The notes under the pieces are model-generated. The model saw nothing but the letters and a program-made list of their open reading frames with translations, did no database searches and had not been told where the DNA came from. 64,000 nucleotides of DNA from an uncultured Pseudomonadales bacterium (lineage in GTDB: Bacteria; Pseudomonadota; Gammaproteobacteria; Pseudomonadales; Pseudohongiellaceae). Where the stretch lies: contig CALSUH010000011.1 in NCBI GenBank assembly GCA_943789485.1, forward strand, positions 221,920 through 285,919. The letters run 5' to 3'. Position numbers and translations under genes: made by a program. Shown piece after piece: positions 1 to 9,692 of the stretch. Within the stretch, counting starts at the first letter, position 1. The number at the start of each line of letters is the position of its first letter.

Positions 1-800
1 AGTTTCAGACCCAGTGTGTAAGGGTGCGCGGAGCGATAGAAAATATCATCTACGCCGCCTTGTTCAACGACCTTGCCGGCATACATCACGGCGACGTCAT
101 CGGCCATGCGGGCCACAACCCCAAGATCATGTGTGATCAGGATGATAGCCATGCCCGTCTCTTTCTGCAGGTCTTGCAGCAGATCCAATATCTGCGCTTG
201 TATGGTCACGTCCAGCGCCGTAGTAGGTTCATCGGCGATAAGGATTGAGGGCTTGCAGGCGATGGCCATGGCGATCATGGCGCGCTGCAACATGCCGCCG
301 GAAAATTCGAATGGATACTGGCGAGCGCGTTTTGCAGCTTCCGGTATCTTGGTTATGGATAGCAGTTCGATAGCCTCAGCGAAGGCGCGCTTGTGGCTGT
401 ATCCGCGATGTACCTGTAGCGGTTCGGCGATCTGATCGCCAATAGTCATCGTCGGATTCAGGGAGGTCATTGGATCCTGGAAAATCATCCCGATCTGCGA
501 ACCGCGAATATCCTTACCGTTGATTATATTACGCCCTAATACCTCAACACCGTTTAGGCGCGCCGATCCCGAAGTGATGCGTCCCGGCGGCATGGGAGTC
601 AGTCCCATCATGGCCTGCACTGTTACGGATTTACCACAACCGGACTCTCCCACGATGGCCATGGTCTTGCCCCGTTCCACGGCGAAACTGACACCACGTA
701 CTGCCCGCACGATTCCTCCGTAGGTGGAGAACTCAACGGCTAGGTCTTCCACTTCCAGAAGGCTGGGCGTGTGTTGCAAGCCGGTGGCCGCTGTTGTCAT
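1..800 (-). CDS. oppD: Oligopeptide ABC transporter ATP-binding protein (OppD-like), 3' end outside window
   Basis: The minus-strand frame is open from the ATG at 800 to the window edge. It translates to an ABC ATPase that powers peptide import at the cytoplasmic face of the membrane. Visible motifs are Walker A (GESGCGKS, about residues 46-53), a Q-loop region (IFQDPMTSLNP), the signature (FSGGMLQR), Walker B (ILIADEPTTALD) and the H-loop (ITHDLG). These are the features of the OppD/DppD family. The start overlaps the stop of the upstream permease by four bases (ATGA), indicating translational coupling. It is the last visible gene of a substrate-binding protein, OppB, OppC, OppD operon. An OppF partner would be expected beyond the window. 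The substrate (peptide or nickel) cannot be told from this sequence. Confidence 0.93.
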   Translation of the reverse strand, partial: MTTAATGLQHTPSLLEVEDLAVEFSTYGGIVRAVRGVSFAVERGKTMAIVGESGCGKSVTVQAMMGLTPMPPGRITSGSARLNGVEVLGRNIINGKDIRGSQIGMIFQDPMTSLNPTMTIGDQIAEPLQVHRGYSHKRAFAEAIELLSITKIPEAAKRARQYPFEFSGGMLQRAMIAMAIACKPSILIADEPTTALDVTIQAQILDLLQDLQKETGMAIILITHDLGVVARMADDVAVMYAGKVVEQGGVDDIFYRSAHPYTLGLK

Positions 801-2158
801 TCCGTGTTCCTCATGCGGGCGTCGAGTGCATCGCGCAGGCCATCACCTAGCAAGTTAAATGCGAGTACTGTGATACTGATGAGCAGTGCCGGGAAAATCA
901 GTTCATGAGGTGTGTTGAGCATGGTCTTAATGCCTTCATTGGACATCGAACCCCATGATGGCGTTGGCGGCGCTACCCCCATTCCGATAAAAGACAGGAA
1001 GGCTTCTGTGAAAATGGCGCGGGGAATCTCAAACGTTAGAGTAACCAGTACTACGCCAAGTGTATTGGGTAGCATATGGCGCAAGATTAAATAGGAAGAC
1101 TTGGCGCCCAGTAGCTTGGAAGCTTCAACATAGCCCTGTTCACGAATCTGCATGATCTGCCCACGCACGAGTCGCGCGGTCGCAGGCCATAACAACACAA
1201 CCATGGCCACCAGCATTGGAAATATCCCGCTTTCGCCGGGGCCGATACCAAAAGAAATCTTGAATAGGATCATGAACAGTAGGAACGGAAGTGCGACAAC
1301 GAAATCCGCGAACCGCATCATCAGTTGATCCACCTTGCCGCCCATAAAACCGGCGATACTGCCGTATACGACACCCATCAGAACATATAAAAGTGGTGCA
1401 AAGATACCGATGAATAACGAAACTCTAGCCCCTTCCATCAAGCGCGCTAACATATCGCGGCCAAGATAATCGGTGCCCAATGGATGCAGTGCGATGTTCA
1501 CTGTGTCACCTACGGCGATCTCTTCCCCTTCTTCCACCAAGCCCTGTGCAATAGCCTCGTCAACGGTCGTGGCGCGTAGCACGTCAACGCGAATGGTAGC
1601 CGCCTCCGTAGCCGGGCGTCTGTTATTACCTAGGGCAACCACAGAGTAATAATAGATACCCGGGCTTAAGTCCAGGCGATCTTCAAAGTAAAGCGTATTG
1701 TTATCGAAGAATTCTGCCATAGGAATGCCATAGGCCTTTTCTTCACCTACCGGATACAGGTTGCGATAAACACGGTGGCCATTGGCCTCCGGCAGAGAGG
1801 TCCATTGCAAACGCACCGACTGCGTCGTTGCGGACCCCGCCAGTTCCAGTTCGGTAACCGTCGTCGTCGGGCCAGCCCAGGGTTCGTAATCTGGAATAAT
1901 GAGCGCACTGCGAGCACTGCCCGGTGGCGTGCTGAGTTGATCCAGGTCCTGTTCGGATGAATTCACCGACCACAGCAGAGGTCCAAGTAACGTGAAAATA
2001 AGCAAGCCAATGATGAGACATCCAGAGGCGAGCGCGCGCTTGTTTGACTTGAGGCGGATCCACGCATCCTGCCAATAGGAGAGTGACGGTCGCGATAGAG
2101 CATGGCAGTGGTGTTCGTTTGAGTGGGGTGCAAAATCGGCTGCGGTCAATTTACTCAT
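797..2158 (-). CDS. oppC: Oligopeptide ABC transporter permease OppC with a fibronectin-III-like periplasmic insert
   Basis: This is an inner-membrane permease of a peptide importer. An N-terminal OppC_N-type segment with one membrane helix lies near residues 40-62. After a long insert, the usual binding-protein-dependent permease core starts near residue 225 (HPLGTDYLGRD) and includes the EAA-type loop (EASKLLGAKSSYLILRH). At about 453 residues it is far longer than the usual roughly 300. The extra 100-plus residues between helix 1 and the core read like a fibronectin type III fold (VRLQWTSLPEANGHRVYRN, later SPGIYYYSVVAL). A TTG lies at 2161, but the ATG at 2156-2158 overlaps the oppB stop as TGATG and is the better start. 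It couples downstream to oppD by ATGA. Confidence 0.9.
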   Translation of the reverse strand: MSKLTAADFAPHSNEHHCHALSRPSLSYWQDAWIRLKSNKRALASGCLIIGLLIFTLLGPLLWSVNSSEQDLDQLSTPPGSARSALIIPDYEPWAGPTTTVTELELAGSATTQSVRLQWTSLPEANGHRVYRNLYPVGEEKAYGIPMAEFFDNNTLYFEDRLDLSPGIYYYSVVALGNNRRPATEAATIRVDVLRATTVDEAIAQGLVEEGEEIAVGDTVNIALHPLGTDYLGRDMLARLMEGARVSLFIGIFAPLLYVLMGVVYGSIAGFMGGKVDQLMMRFADFVVALPFLLFMILFKISFGIGPGESGIFPMLVAMVVLLWPATARLVRGQIMQIREQGYVEASKLLGAKSSYLILRHMLPNTLGVVLVTLTFEIPRAIFTEAFLSFIGMGVAPPTPSWGSMSNEGIKTMLNTPHELIFPALLISITVLAFNLLGDGLRDALDARMRNTE

Positions 2159-3090
2159 CAATTCATTCTCACGCGCGGATCGATAAAGCCATAGATCACA
2201 TCGACGAGGATCACCATGAAGACGAGAAAGGCTCCGTAAAATACCGTCGTGCCCATAATCACAGTGTAGTCAAGCTGCTGCACGGCCTCCACAAAGAAGC
2301 GGCCTAGACCGGGGATGGCAAACACAATTTCCACAACGAAGCCGCCGGTGGTGATGGCAGCGATAGAGGGTCCAAGCACGGTTATTACCGGCAGAACGGC
2401 ATTGCGCAGCTGGTGGCGCGCAAAAATACGTGCCGGCGGGACGCCCTTGGATTTAGCTGTTCGCACGAAATCAGAATTCACGATTTCAAGCATGGACGAT
2501 CGCATCAGCCGCGTTAGGTAGGCCATCGTCGTAAGCCCCAGTACGAGCGCTGGCACTAACATATGGCTGATGGTTCCCCAGCCGGCTACAGGAAGAAAGG
2601 TTCGGCCCAGCAAACTATTGATGGTGACAATGCCAAGCTGACTGAGTGCGGCGATTACAAAGCTGGGTACGGAGATGCCCAGTATCACCAGAAACATGAT
2701 GATGTAGTCAGGCAGACGATTGCGATACAGCGCTGTAAGAGATCCCCACAGTATGCCGCCAACAGCGGCAATGACTACAGCAAGAATACCCAAGATGGCT
2801 GATACCGGGAAATGCTCGCGGATAATATCATTCACTTCGCGATTTTCCTGCGCGAAAGAAATGCCAAAATCACCGTGGGCGATATTATTCAGATAAATAA
2901 AGTACTGCGTGGTTACAGGTTTATCGAGGCCGTATTTGGCTTCGAGGTTAGCCCGGATAATGGCAGTGGTGGCGCGGTCATTCAAGAGTGGGTCGCCAGG
3001 CACATTGTGCATAGCGAAGAAGGTGGCGGTGGCGATAAACCAGACGGTTATCAGGCCCTGAACCAGGCGTTTGCCAATAAACCACATCAT
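2158..3090 (-). CDS. oppB: Oligopeptide ABC transporter permease OppB
   Basis: A 310-residue inner-membrane permease that pairs with OppC. It has the family N-terminus (FIGKRLVQGLITVWFI), a periplasmic loop, and the conserved C-terminal half with the EAA loop (FVRTAKSKGVPPARIFARH) and a closing IYGFIDPRVR. About six membrane helices are apparent and the length is normal. Two consecutive ATG codons open the frame at 3090. The gene lies about 50 bases downstream of the binding-protein gene and overlaps oppC by one base. It shows no damage, unlike the binding-protein gene before it. Confidence 0.93.
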   Translation of the reverse strand: MMWFIGKRLVQGLITVWFIATATFFAMHNVPGDPLLNDRATTAIIRANLEAKYGLDKPVTTQYFIYLNNIAHGDFGISFAQENREVNDIIREHFPVSAILGILAVVIAAVGGILWGSLTALYRNRLPDYIIMFLVILGISVPSFVIAALSQLGIVTINSLLGRTFLPVAGWGTISHMLVPALVLGLTTMAYLTRLMRSSMLEIVNSDFVRTAKSKGVPPARIFARHQLRNAVLPVITVLGPSIAAITTGGFVVEIVFAIPGLGRFFVEAVQQLDYTVIMGTTVFYGAFLVFMVILVDVIYGFIDPRVRMN

Positions 3091-3139
3091 AGTAAGTCTG
3101 ACTCTCTGTGATACTTCATTATATTATAGGGAGTATTCG

Positions 3140-4850
3140 CTAGTCAGATGAAACGTCAATATAAGCATAGTTATAATCTACTTCCGGGCCCACTGATCGA
3201 CGTCGAAACCCTTTGAGGCGGGGATCAACAACAAATGACCAACCCCGTTCATACATCGGCAGCATAGCAACATCATCATATACCAGCTGTTGAATATTAC
3301 CGAAGGCATCCATGCGCTCCTTCGGATCCAGCGAAGATTGGGCTGTGCGAATATAGCTGTCCATTTCCGGACTGTTATAGCGGCCACGATTATTCAGATT
3401 CCAGGACGCAAAAAAATCACCGAAGGTCAACGCGTCATCATAGTCGGGCCCCCAACCAGCAAGCACGATATCGAAATCCCCAGACGTCATCTTCGCAAGT
3501 CGTTGCTTGAATATTTGAGCGTCTATGCGTATTTCCAGACCTAGCCGCTTACGAAAGAGTTCCTGATAATATGCTGAAGCAACCAGAGATACAGGGGTGT
3601 CGCCTGAAAGCATAACGATAGGTGGAAATTCATCAACGCCGAGTTCCTGCTTTGCTAGTTCTAGGTGATGTCGCGCTTTCTCCAGATCCATATGGTGTTC
3701 CGGTGGTGGGTATTCCTCCCGAAATGGTCCGTTAACTCCCTGAATCCATGCCGGGAAAAGGCTCACAGCTGGCAAGTAGCTGGCTTCCTTCAAGGCTTTG
3801 TAAACGAGCTCAGAAGATTCATGTGCGTACATCAGCGCCTTGCGAAAATTCAGGTTATCCGTGACGCGGCCAGGGCGGTGATTGAATTCGAAGAAGAAGA
3901 CAGTGCCGTCCATAATGCGGTCGATCTGCCAACGCTCGGCCATGGCGCCGGGTAACATCGGTGAGAGTAATTCGGTTTCGACGATCTGGCCATCCTTGAA
4001 CAGATTTAGTTTCGCATTGGTGTCGCTGGTGATATAGGCGACGCGGATCTCGTCAAGAAAACCACGCTTGTCACTCCAGTAATAGGGGTTCTTCTTCCAC
4101 ACCATGGAAGCGCTATGTACCCAATCAGTGATCATATAAGGCCCGTTATAAATCATCTCGTCTGCATCTGCGCCATAGCGGCCGTTGGTGCTGTTGTAGA
4201 AGTCTTCGCGAACAGGAAGGAAGGTAATAAAGGCGACGAGTTTGTCAAAGTACGGGGTAGGCTGTTCAAATTCAACTTCAAGTTGGCGATCGCTGACGGC
4301 GCGGACACCAAGCATCTCTTTAGGCAGTACCCCGGTATTGACCGCTTCGGCATTCTTGATGGAGTAGAAGATGAATGCATACTGCGAGGCGGTGGCCGGA
4401 TCCACTACTCGACGCCAGGCAAATTCAAAGTCGTACGCCGTTACTGGTACACCGTCACTCCATTTCGCATCCTCGCGTAACCAGAATGTCGCGCCATCTT
4501 CTCGAATCTCCCAGCGCTCTGCCACACCCGGCGTCAGTCGGGCTTCTTCGTCATAGGCAATTAGCCCCTCAAAGGCGTGGGCGAGCACAACGAAACTGGA
4601 TGCATCGGTGGAACGGCCCTGATCTAGCTGAGGCGGTTCTGCCCGCAGCGTAATGGTAACGGCGTTGTCCTCGACATCGATTGCTTGGCCAGTGCTATTG
4701 CTACCCGAATTGAGCAGCAGCCACAGACAGGATGTAGACGAGCACGGATAGGCTGATGACCGCATACAGCGCATAGAGGGCGAGTTGCTTTCCCGCAGAA
4801 CGGGTGAAACTGTCGTCACCTTCAATTGCCCTGGAATTCGTCTCGGCCAT
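3140..4850 (-). pseudogene. Membrane-anchored peptide ABC transporter substrate-binding protein, frameshifted near its N-terminus
   Basis: The main frame encodes an SBP family 5 (OppA/DppA) protein: ITLRAEPPQLDQG near its start, a GPYMITDW motif, and LAGWGPDYDDALTF late. It should bind peptides outside the membrane for OppBCD. The open frame from 4825 starts with a Cys/Ser-rich stretch that is not a signal sequence. The overlapping frame from the ATG at 4850 instead encodes a hydrophilic head and a convincing membrane helix (LYALYAVISLSVLVYILSV). It then hits a stop near 4703, just where the binding-protein frame picks up. A single-base shift at about 4700-4710 would join the two. I infer the ancestral protein was anchored by an N-terminal helix rather than secreted. 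The shift may be a sequencing error. Confidence 0.82.
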
Positions 4851-5035
4851 GCCTTTCTCCTGATTGAGTTCGAGAATACCTCAGCCCTTTGTATACGACA
4901 AGCAACTGATTCCGCCGAAAATATTCAGATACTTTTTTGGCCATTTCCAGCAGATCAAAGGGGGGATATCTCAAGGTCAAAGCACTTCGGCTTTGACGAA
5001 TTCTCTGGGTCAAATTATTGTGACTTTTTTGGCTT

Positions 5036-6350
5036 CTATTCGGTAACACACCTAGCCGGGTCGCTCTCTGTGAGCACTCCGCTCATGTGCCCGGTATGGA
5101 TATACTCTGCTGCCAATTTACCTGCCATCGGCCCGCGGCCGAAGCCAGACGAAGCTAGGCCGCTGACAATAAATAAATTATCTCGCAGCGGTATTTTGCC
5201 AATGATCGGTGCCCCGTCCAGTGAAAAAGGCATCATCCCAGACCATGTGCGGGCAATGGGAAGAGTAGTAAGCACAGGGACCACCTCTGCTGCATGGCCA
5301 CGATTTATTTCGATGCCTGCTGGATCAGGATTAGAGATGTAACCCAAGCTTTCGCGATCGCCGCCGAAGATGATCTCGCCGTTCTTGCGCTGTCGACCAT
5401 AAAGGTGCCGAGTCGACCGGTTATTATTTTTATGAGTAAGGTTCGGCGGTGTAACGTCATCTGAACCGTTGTTCCGGCTCCAAGCAACACTGGATTCAGC
5501 AGAACCGATGGTGTTAAAAATCCGTGGGGGGCAAACTCTTCGTAGCCCACATTTGACCGCGTATCGGCACGATTGGTATGTTGAGTCCCAACATCTTTCC
5601 AACCGGGCCGCACCAAGCTCCAGTTGCCAGAACCAACGTTTGACAGCGATACTCTCCTGATTCTGTCTGCAGAGAATAGCCGCCGCGAGATTGCGGCGTG
5701 ATGGCGATGACATTCTGTCCGGTATGAATCTTCGCCCCTGCCATTTTCAGCGGCGTGAGCAAATGCCCGAGTTGACTTCACCGGATCGGCCTGGCCGCGC
5801 TGAGACGTATGGACATAACCTAGCAGCTCGCCATTGGCTTGGGGCTCGATAGCGAGGGCTTCCTGGGGTGAGAGCAGCTCGATCTTATAACCGTCAGAAC
5901 GTAGAGAGGCCACTTGATCTTGGTAGTACTCGTATTGCGCCTCGTTATGAATGGCAGTCATCGTACCTGACATGCGAAATTCCATGTCGTAGCCTAGGTC
6001 GATTTGCATGTGCCTAAATATCTCGACGCCACCGGCAGTCAGGTAAGACAGCAAGTTAGGATTATTGCCCCAGCCATTTCCCCCCGAGGCCGCCCATATT
6101 CTGCCCCGAAGCCTCGGATGCAATGTTCCCCCCTTTCCAACAACATTACATCGCGGCCCAGTTCAGCTAAATGCATCGCCGTGGAAGCGCCGGCAATACC
6201 ACCGCCGATGATAAGGGTTTCGGCTTCATTGACAGAGTTTTGTGCAGGCAGTTGGCGAGGCAAAAAACCAGCAGCAGCGAGAGCACCAAACCCAGTAACG
6301 ACGCGACGTCGGCTGATACCATTTACATTAGTATTCTTATTGTCTGCCAT
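5036..6350 (-). pseudogene. FAD-dependent oxidoreductase (DAO family, Tat-type N-terminus), broken by at least three frameshifts
   Basis: The ATG at 6350 opens a frame with a twin-arginine-like signal (SRRRVVTGFGALAAAGFLP) and the FAD-binding motif (LIIGGGIAGASTAMH). The frame is lost near 6100. Homology continues in a second frame (SGGNGWGNNPNLLSYL), a third from about 5770 (IHTGQNVIAITP, then CQTLVLATGAWC), and a fourth from about 5525 with the family C-terminus (PIIGKIPLRDNLFIVSG). The family includes D-amino-acid, sarcosine and gamma-glutamylputrescine (PuuB) oxidases. It lies divergent to a permease and glutamine-synthetase-like operon, so an amine or amino-acid substrate is plausible but unproven. 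Each break is a one-base change, so decay and sequencing error are both possible. Confidence 0.78.
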
Positions 6351-6754
6351 GGTGAACCCTTGGGAAGTAAAGAGATCAGAGTAACATAAATAGGGGCAGA
6401 GCTATTTTGGTGCGCAAGGGATGAAATAAACGGGGATGGATTTATTGTTAGGGTGTCCAGAATACCGACCGATCCAGAGATGGAAATAAAAAGCGCCCCC
6501 CAAGGTTAGGCGGGAGGGAATAGTCGTATCGTGGCGAACTAGTAAGGATTAGGAAGTTTCCGAGGGAGGTAAACCAATATCTCCGGCAAAGCGGGAATAG
6601 ACTTGGATGACGATAGCTTTTATCCTACTTAGCCAGCGCCGTGAAAAGAAGGCTTAGTGACTCTAAATCTGTCTATGGCGGCTGCACTAAGGCCATTATG
6701 TCCAAAAAAATAAAAAGCAGTTAGTAAGGGAATATTGACTGAAGGGGGAGAAAT
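6351..6754. other. Divergent intergenic region
   Basis: About 400 bases separate the FAD oxidoreductase and the permease, which point away from each other, so promoters for both should lie here. The permease has a strong ribosome binding site (gggggagaa) just before its ATG. I see no clear operator palindrome, RNA gene or coding potential. Confidence 0.4.
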
Positions 6755-8200
6755 ATGTCGAAGAAAATTCAAGGTTCAGCTGTGGAATACGATGACGTGC
6801 CAGCTGATTATCTCGACAAACGCCAGTTAAAAAAAGGTGCCGCGGGTTGGATTTTGCTAGCGAGTCTTGGTGTGTCTTATGTGATCTCCGGTGATTTTTC
6901 TGGTTGGAATTTCGGCCTAGAACAAGGTGGCTGGGGCGGTATGTTCATCGCTACTGTGTTGATGGCTACCATGTATACGTTTATGATTTTTGGGCTGGCG
7001 GAACTGTCTTCTTCTCTTCCTACCGCCGGTGGTGGTTACAGTTTTGCCCGACGGGCAATGGGTCCTTGGGGAGGGTTTCTCACGGGCACAGCTATCCTGC
7101 TTGAGTATACTATTGCGCCGGCTGCCATAGCCGTTTTTATAGGCGGTTATATAAACGAATTAACTGGCTTTAGTGGCCCTGCTATTTATGCGGGTTTCTA
7201 TCTTGTATTTGTCGGCATACACTTATTCGGTGTTGGTGAAGCACTGAAGATCATGATGGTTATCACCAGCATTGCTGTTATTGCACTATTGGTTTTTTGC
7301 CTTAGGTCTTATTCCTCATTTCGACTACAACAATCTTTTCGATATCGCCGTTAACGAGCAGGCCGTTGGTAGCAGTAGTTTCTTGCCGCAAGGGTATGTG
7401 GGCATCTGGAGTGCTATTCCCTTTGCAATCTGGCTGTTTTTTAGCTATCGAAGGCGTACCCCTTGCAGCTGAGGAGACTGCTAATCCTGGCAAAGACATG
7501 CCAAAGGGAATTATTACCGCTATGGTAATTCTTCTGATTTTTGCGGGAGTAGTGCTGGTATTGGCCCCGGGTGTTGCTGGTTCGGAACTAATGAAAGATC
7601 ATGGCGCACCTCTGGTTGGGGCACTACAAGTAGCTTATGGTGAAAATTCATCTATCGCGACCTTCGTTATATGTGGTTGGTTTGTTTGGATTAACGGCCA
7701 GTTTTTTCTCGATTATTTTTGCCTACTCTAGGCAAGTGTTTGCGCTATCAAGAGCCGGCTATTTGCCGCGGTTCTTATCGGTTACTGGCAACAGAAAAGT
7801 TCCTTCATGGTCGCTTATAATTCCTGGCATCATCGGCTTTGGTTTGTCCACCACAGGGCAGGGAGATTTGATGATAACCATGGCGGTTTTCGGTGCTACC
7901 ATCTCCTATGCCCTAATGATGTTGTCACATATTCTGCTGCGAATCAGGGAGCCAGAATTAGAGCGTCCGTTTCGTACGCCGGGCGGTGTTTTTACCACAG
8001 CAATAGCACTGGTTTTATCCTTAGTGGCATTCGCATCCACCTTTGTTGTTAGTCTCGAATCCGCCCTATGGGCAGCTGTATTTTATGCAGTGCTGCTTGC
8101 ATACTTTGTTCTCTACAGCCGTCATCATTTAGTCGCAAAATCTCCAGACGAGGAATTTGCGTTGATAACGGGCGCAGAGAATGAGTTGAATTTGGACTAA
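6755..8200 (+). pseudogene. APC-family amino acid/ethanolamine-type permease, frameshifted three times
   Basis: An inner-membrane transporter of the amino acid-polyamine-organocation superfamily, closest in feel to ethanolamine permeases (GVSYVISGDFSGWNFGLEQ, then ELSSSLPTAGGGYSFARRA). The first frame runs to about 7300. Homology then moves to other frames near 7300, 7440 (AIEGVPLAAEETANPGKDM) and 7680 (ASFFSIIFAYSRQVFALSR) and ends at 8200. Added together the pieces give a normal length of about 480 residues and roughly 12 helices. It is followed at 50 bases by a glutamine-synthetase-like ligase, which suggests import of the amine that the ligase modifies. Frameshifts at T-rich stretches may be real decay or sequencing error. 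Confidence 0.82.
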
Positions 8201-8251
8201 TTCGAGTAGGGCGGTGTCAAAACTAACCAGACGAAATGAAAAGGAGAAAGC

Positions 8252-9622
8252 ATGCTGGATCCTCGATCAGTAAAAACAACTCTTGATGCTAAGCAAATCG
8301 TGGAAGAACGCGGGCTTACCCATATTAAAGTTGGTTTGTTTGATATCGATGGAGTTATGCGCGGAAAGTATATGAGTAAGGATAAGTTTTTTTCCTCTCT
8401 TGATAGTGGTTTTGCTTTCTGTGATGTTGTTCTGGGTTGGGACTCCAATGATCAATTGGTTGATAACGTGGAATATACAGGCTGGCATACCGGTTATCCT
8501 GACGCGCCGGCGAGAATTATTGCTAGCAGTTGTCGTTCGTTACCTTTCGAAGGTGAGATGTTGCTGTTTATCGCTGAATTTGATGGCGAAGCAGAAAAAA
8601 TATGCCCTCGGGGAATTCTGCAACACACACTCGCCAGAGCATCAGACATGGGCTTTAGTGTATTGGCTGCATTTGAATACGAATTTTTCCTTTTTAACGA
8701 AACCCCGCATTCCGTTCGTGAAAAATCCTATAAAAACCTGACGCCCTTCACGCCTGGTAATTTTGGTTATTCGGTGATCCGAAATTCAGTCCATGGAGAG
8801 CTGTATCATAGCTTGCTGCAATTATGTGAGGCTATGGATATGCCCATTGAAGGCCTGCATACAGAAACCGGGCCTGGAGTTATTGAAGCAGCTTTGGCTT
8901 ACGACAATGGCAGCGATGCAGCGGACAAGGCTGCCTTGTTTAAAACCTTTACCAAAGTGTGGGCGCAGCACAATGAATTGATGGCTACGTTTATGGCCAA
9001 GTGGTCGGACCAGCTTCCTGGCCAGAGCGGTCATATTCATATTTCACTCAAATCCAATTCCGGTGAAGCCGCCTTTTTCGATTCTGACAAAGACTACAAT
9101 ATGAGTGATACACAGCGCCATTTTTTAGCAGGACAGCAACGACTTATGCCTGATTTTTTGGCGATGATAGCGCCCACGGTAAATAGTTATAGCCGAATGG
9201 TGCCAGGTCTTTGGGCGCCCCTTGATGCTACCTGGGGTGTAGAAAACAGAACTACCGCGCTGCGGATAATACCCGGTTCAGAAAAATCGCAACGGATTGA
9301 ATACCGCCTTGGTGCAGCCGATGCCAACCCTCACATAGCCCTTGCTGCCGCATTGGCATCGGGACTGTATGGAATTGAACACCAGCTTGAGCCCTTGCCT
9401 CAAGTAAAAGGCAACGCCTACGAACAAGATCACCCGGCAGAACTGGCGTTACCTCACAGCTTAATGGAGGCTGCAAACAGGCTTCGACAATCCGGCACTG
9501 CAAAGGAGCTGTTTGGTGAGCATTTTGTTGAACACTTTGCGGCAACCAGAGAGTGGGAAGAACGGGAGTACCGTAAACATGTAAGCGACTGGGAATTATC
9601 CCGTTACTTTGAAATTATCTAA
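8252..9622 (+). CDS. Glutamine synthetase-like gamma-glutamyl-amine ligase (GlnT/PuuA/GlnA4 type)
   Basis: A 456-residue, intact member of the glutamine synthetase superfamily. The beta-grasp domain is N-terminal (THIKVGLFDIDGVMRGKY). The catalytic domain has the Glu/His metal and ATP motifs (AAFEYEFFLF, TETGPGVIEAAL, GQSGHIHISL) and the C-terminal glutamate-binding motif (ENRTTALRIIPG, then RIEYRLGAADANPH). This divergent motif set is typical of enzymes that ligate glutamate to amines (putrescine, ethanolamine, isopropylamine) rather than ammonia. The neighbours, an ethanolamine-type permease and an iron alcohol dehydrogenase, favour an amino alcohol substrate, which is inference. A good ribosome binding site (aaaaggag) precedes the ATG at 8252. 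Confidence 0.88.
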   Translation: MLDPRSVKTTLDAKQIVEERGLTHIKVGLFDIDGVMRGKYMSKDKFFSSLDSGFAFCDVVLGWDSNDQLVDNVEYTGWHTGYPDAPARIIASSCRSLPFEGEMLLFIAEFDGEAEKICPRGILQHTLARASDMGFSVLAAFEYEFFLFNETPHSVREKSYKNLTPFTPGNFGYSVIRNSVHGELYHSLLQLCEAMDMPIEGLHTETGPGVIEAALAYDNGSDAADKAALFKTFTKVWAQHNELMATFMAKWSDQLPGQSGHIHISLKSNSGEAAFFDSDKDYNMSDTQRHFLAGQQRLMPDFLAMIAPTVNSYSRMVPGLWAPLDATWGVENRTTALRIIPGSEKSQRIEYRLGAADANPHIALAAALASGLYGIEHQLEPLPQVKGNAYEQDHPAELALPHSLMEAANRLRQSGTAKELFGEHFVEHFAATREWEEREYRKHVSDWELSRYFEII

Positions 9623-9692
9623 ACAATGCAGCTACGATGATGCAGCAAACAAAGGCAGTGTCATTGAATTATTAGTCTGAGGTTCCCTGAAC

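Noticed and set aside
1743..2075. Overlapping frames opposite or inside long genes, such as the minus-strand frame here
   Set aside because: They are shadows of the real coding frames, with no family similarity or ribosome site.
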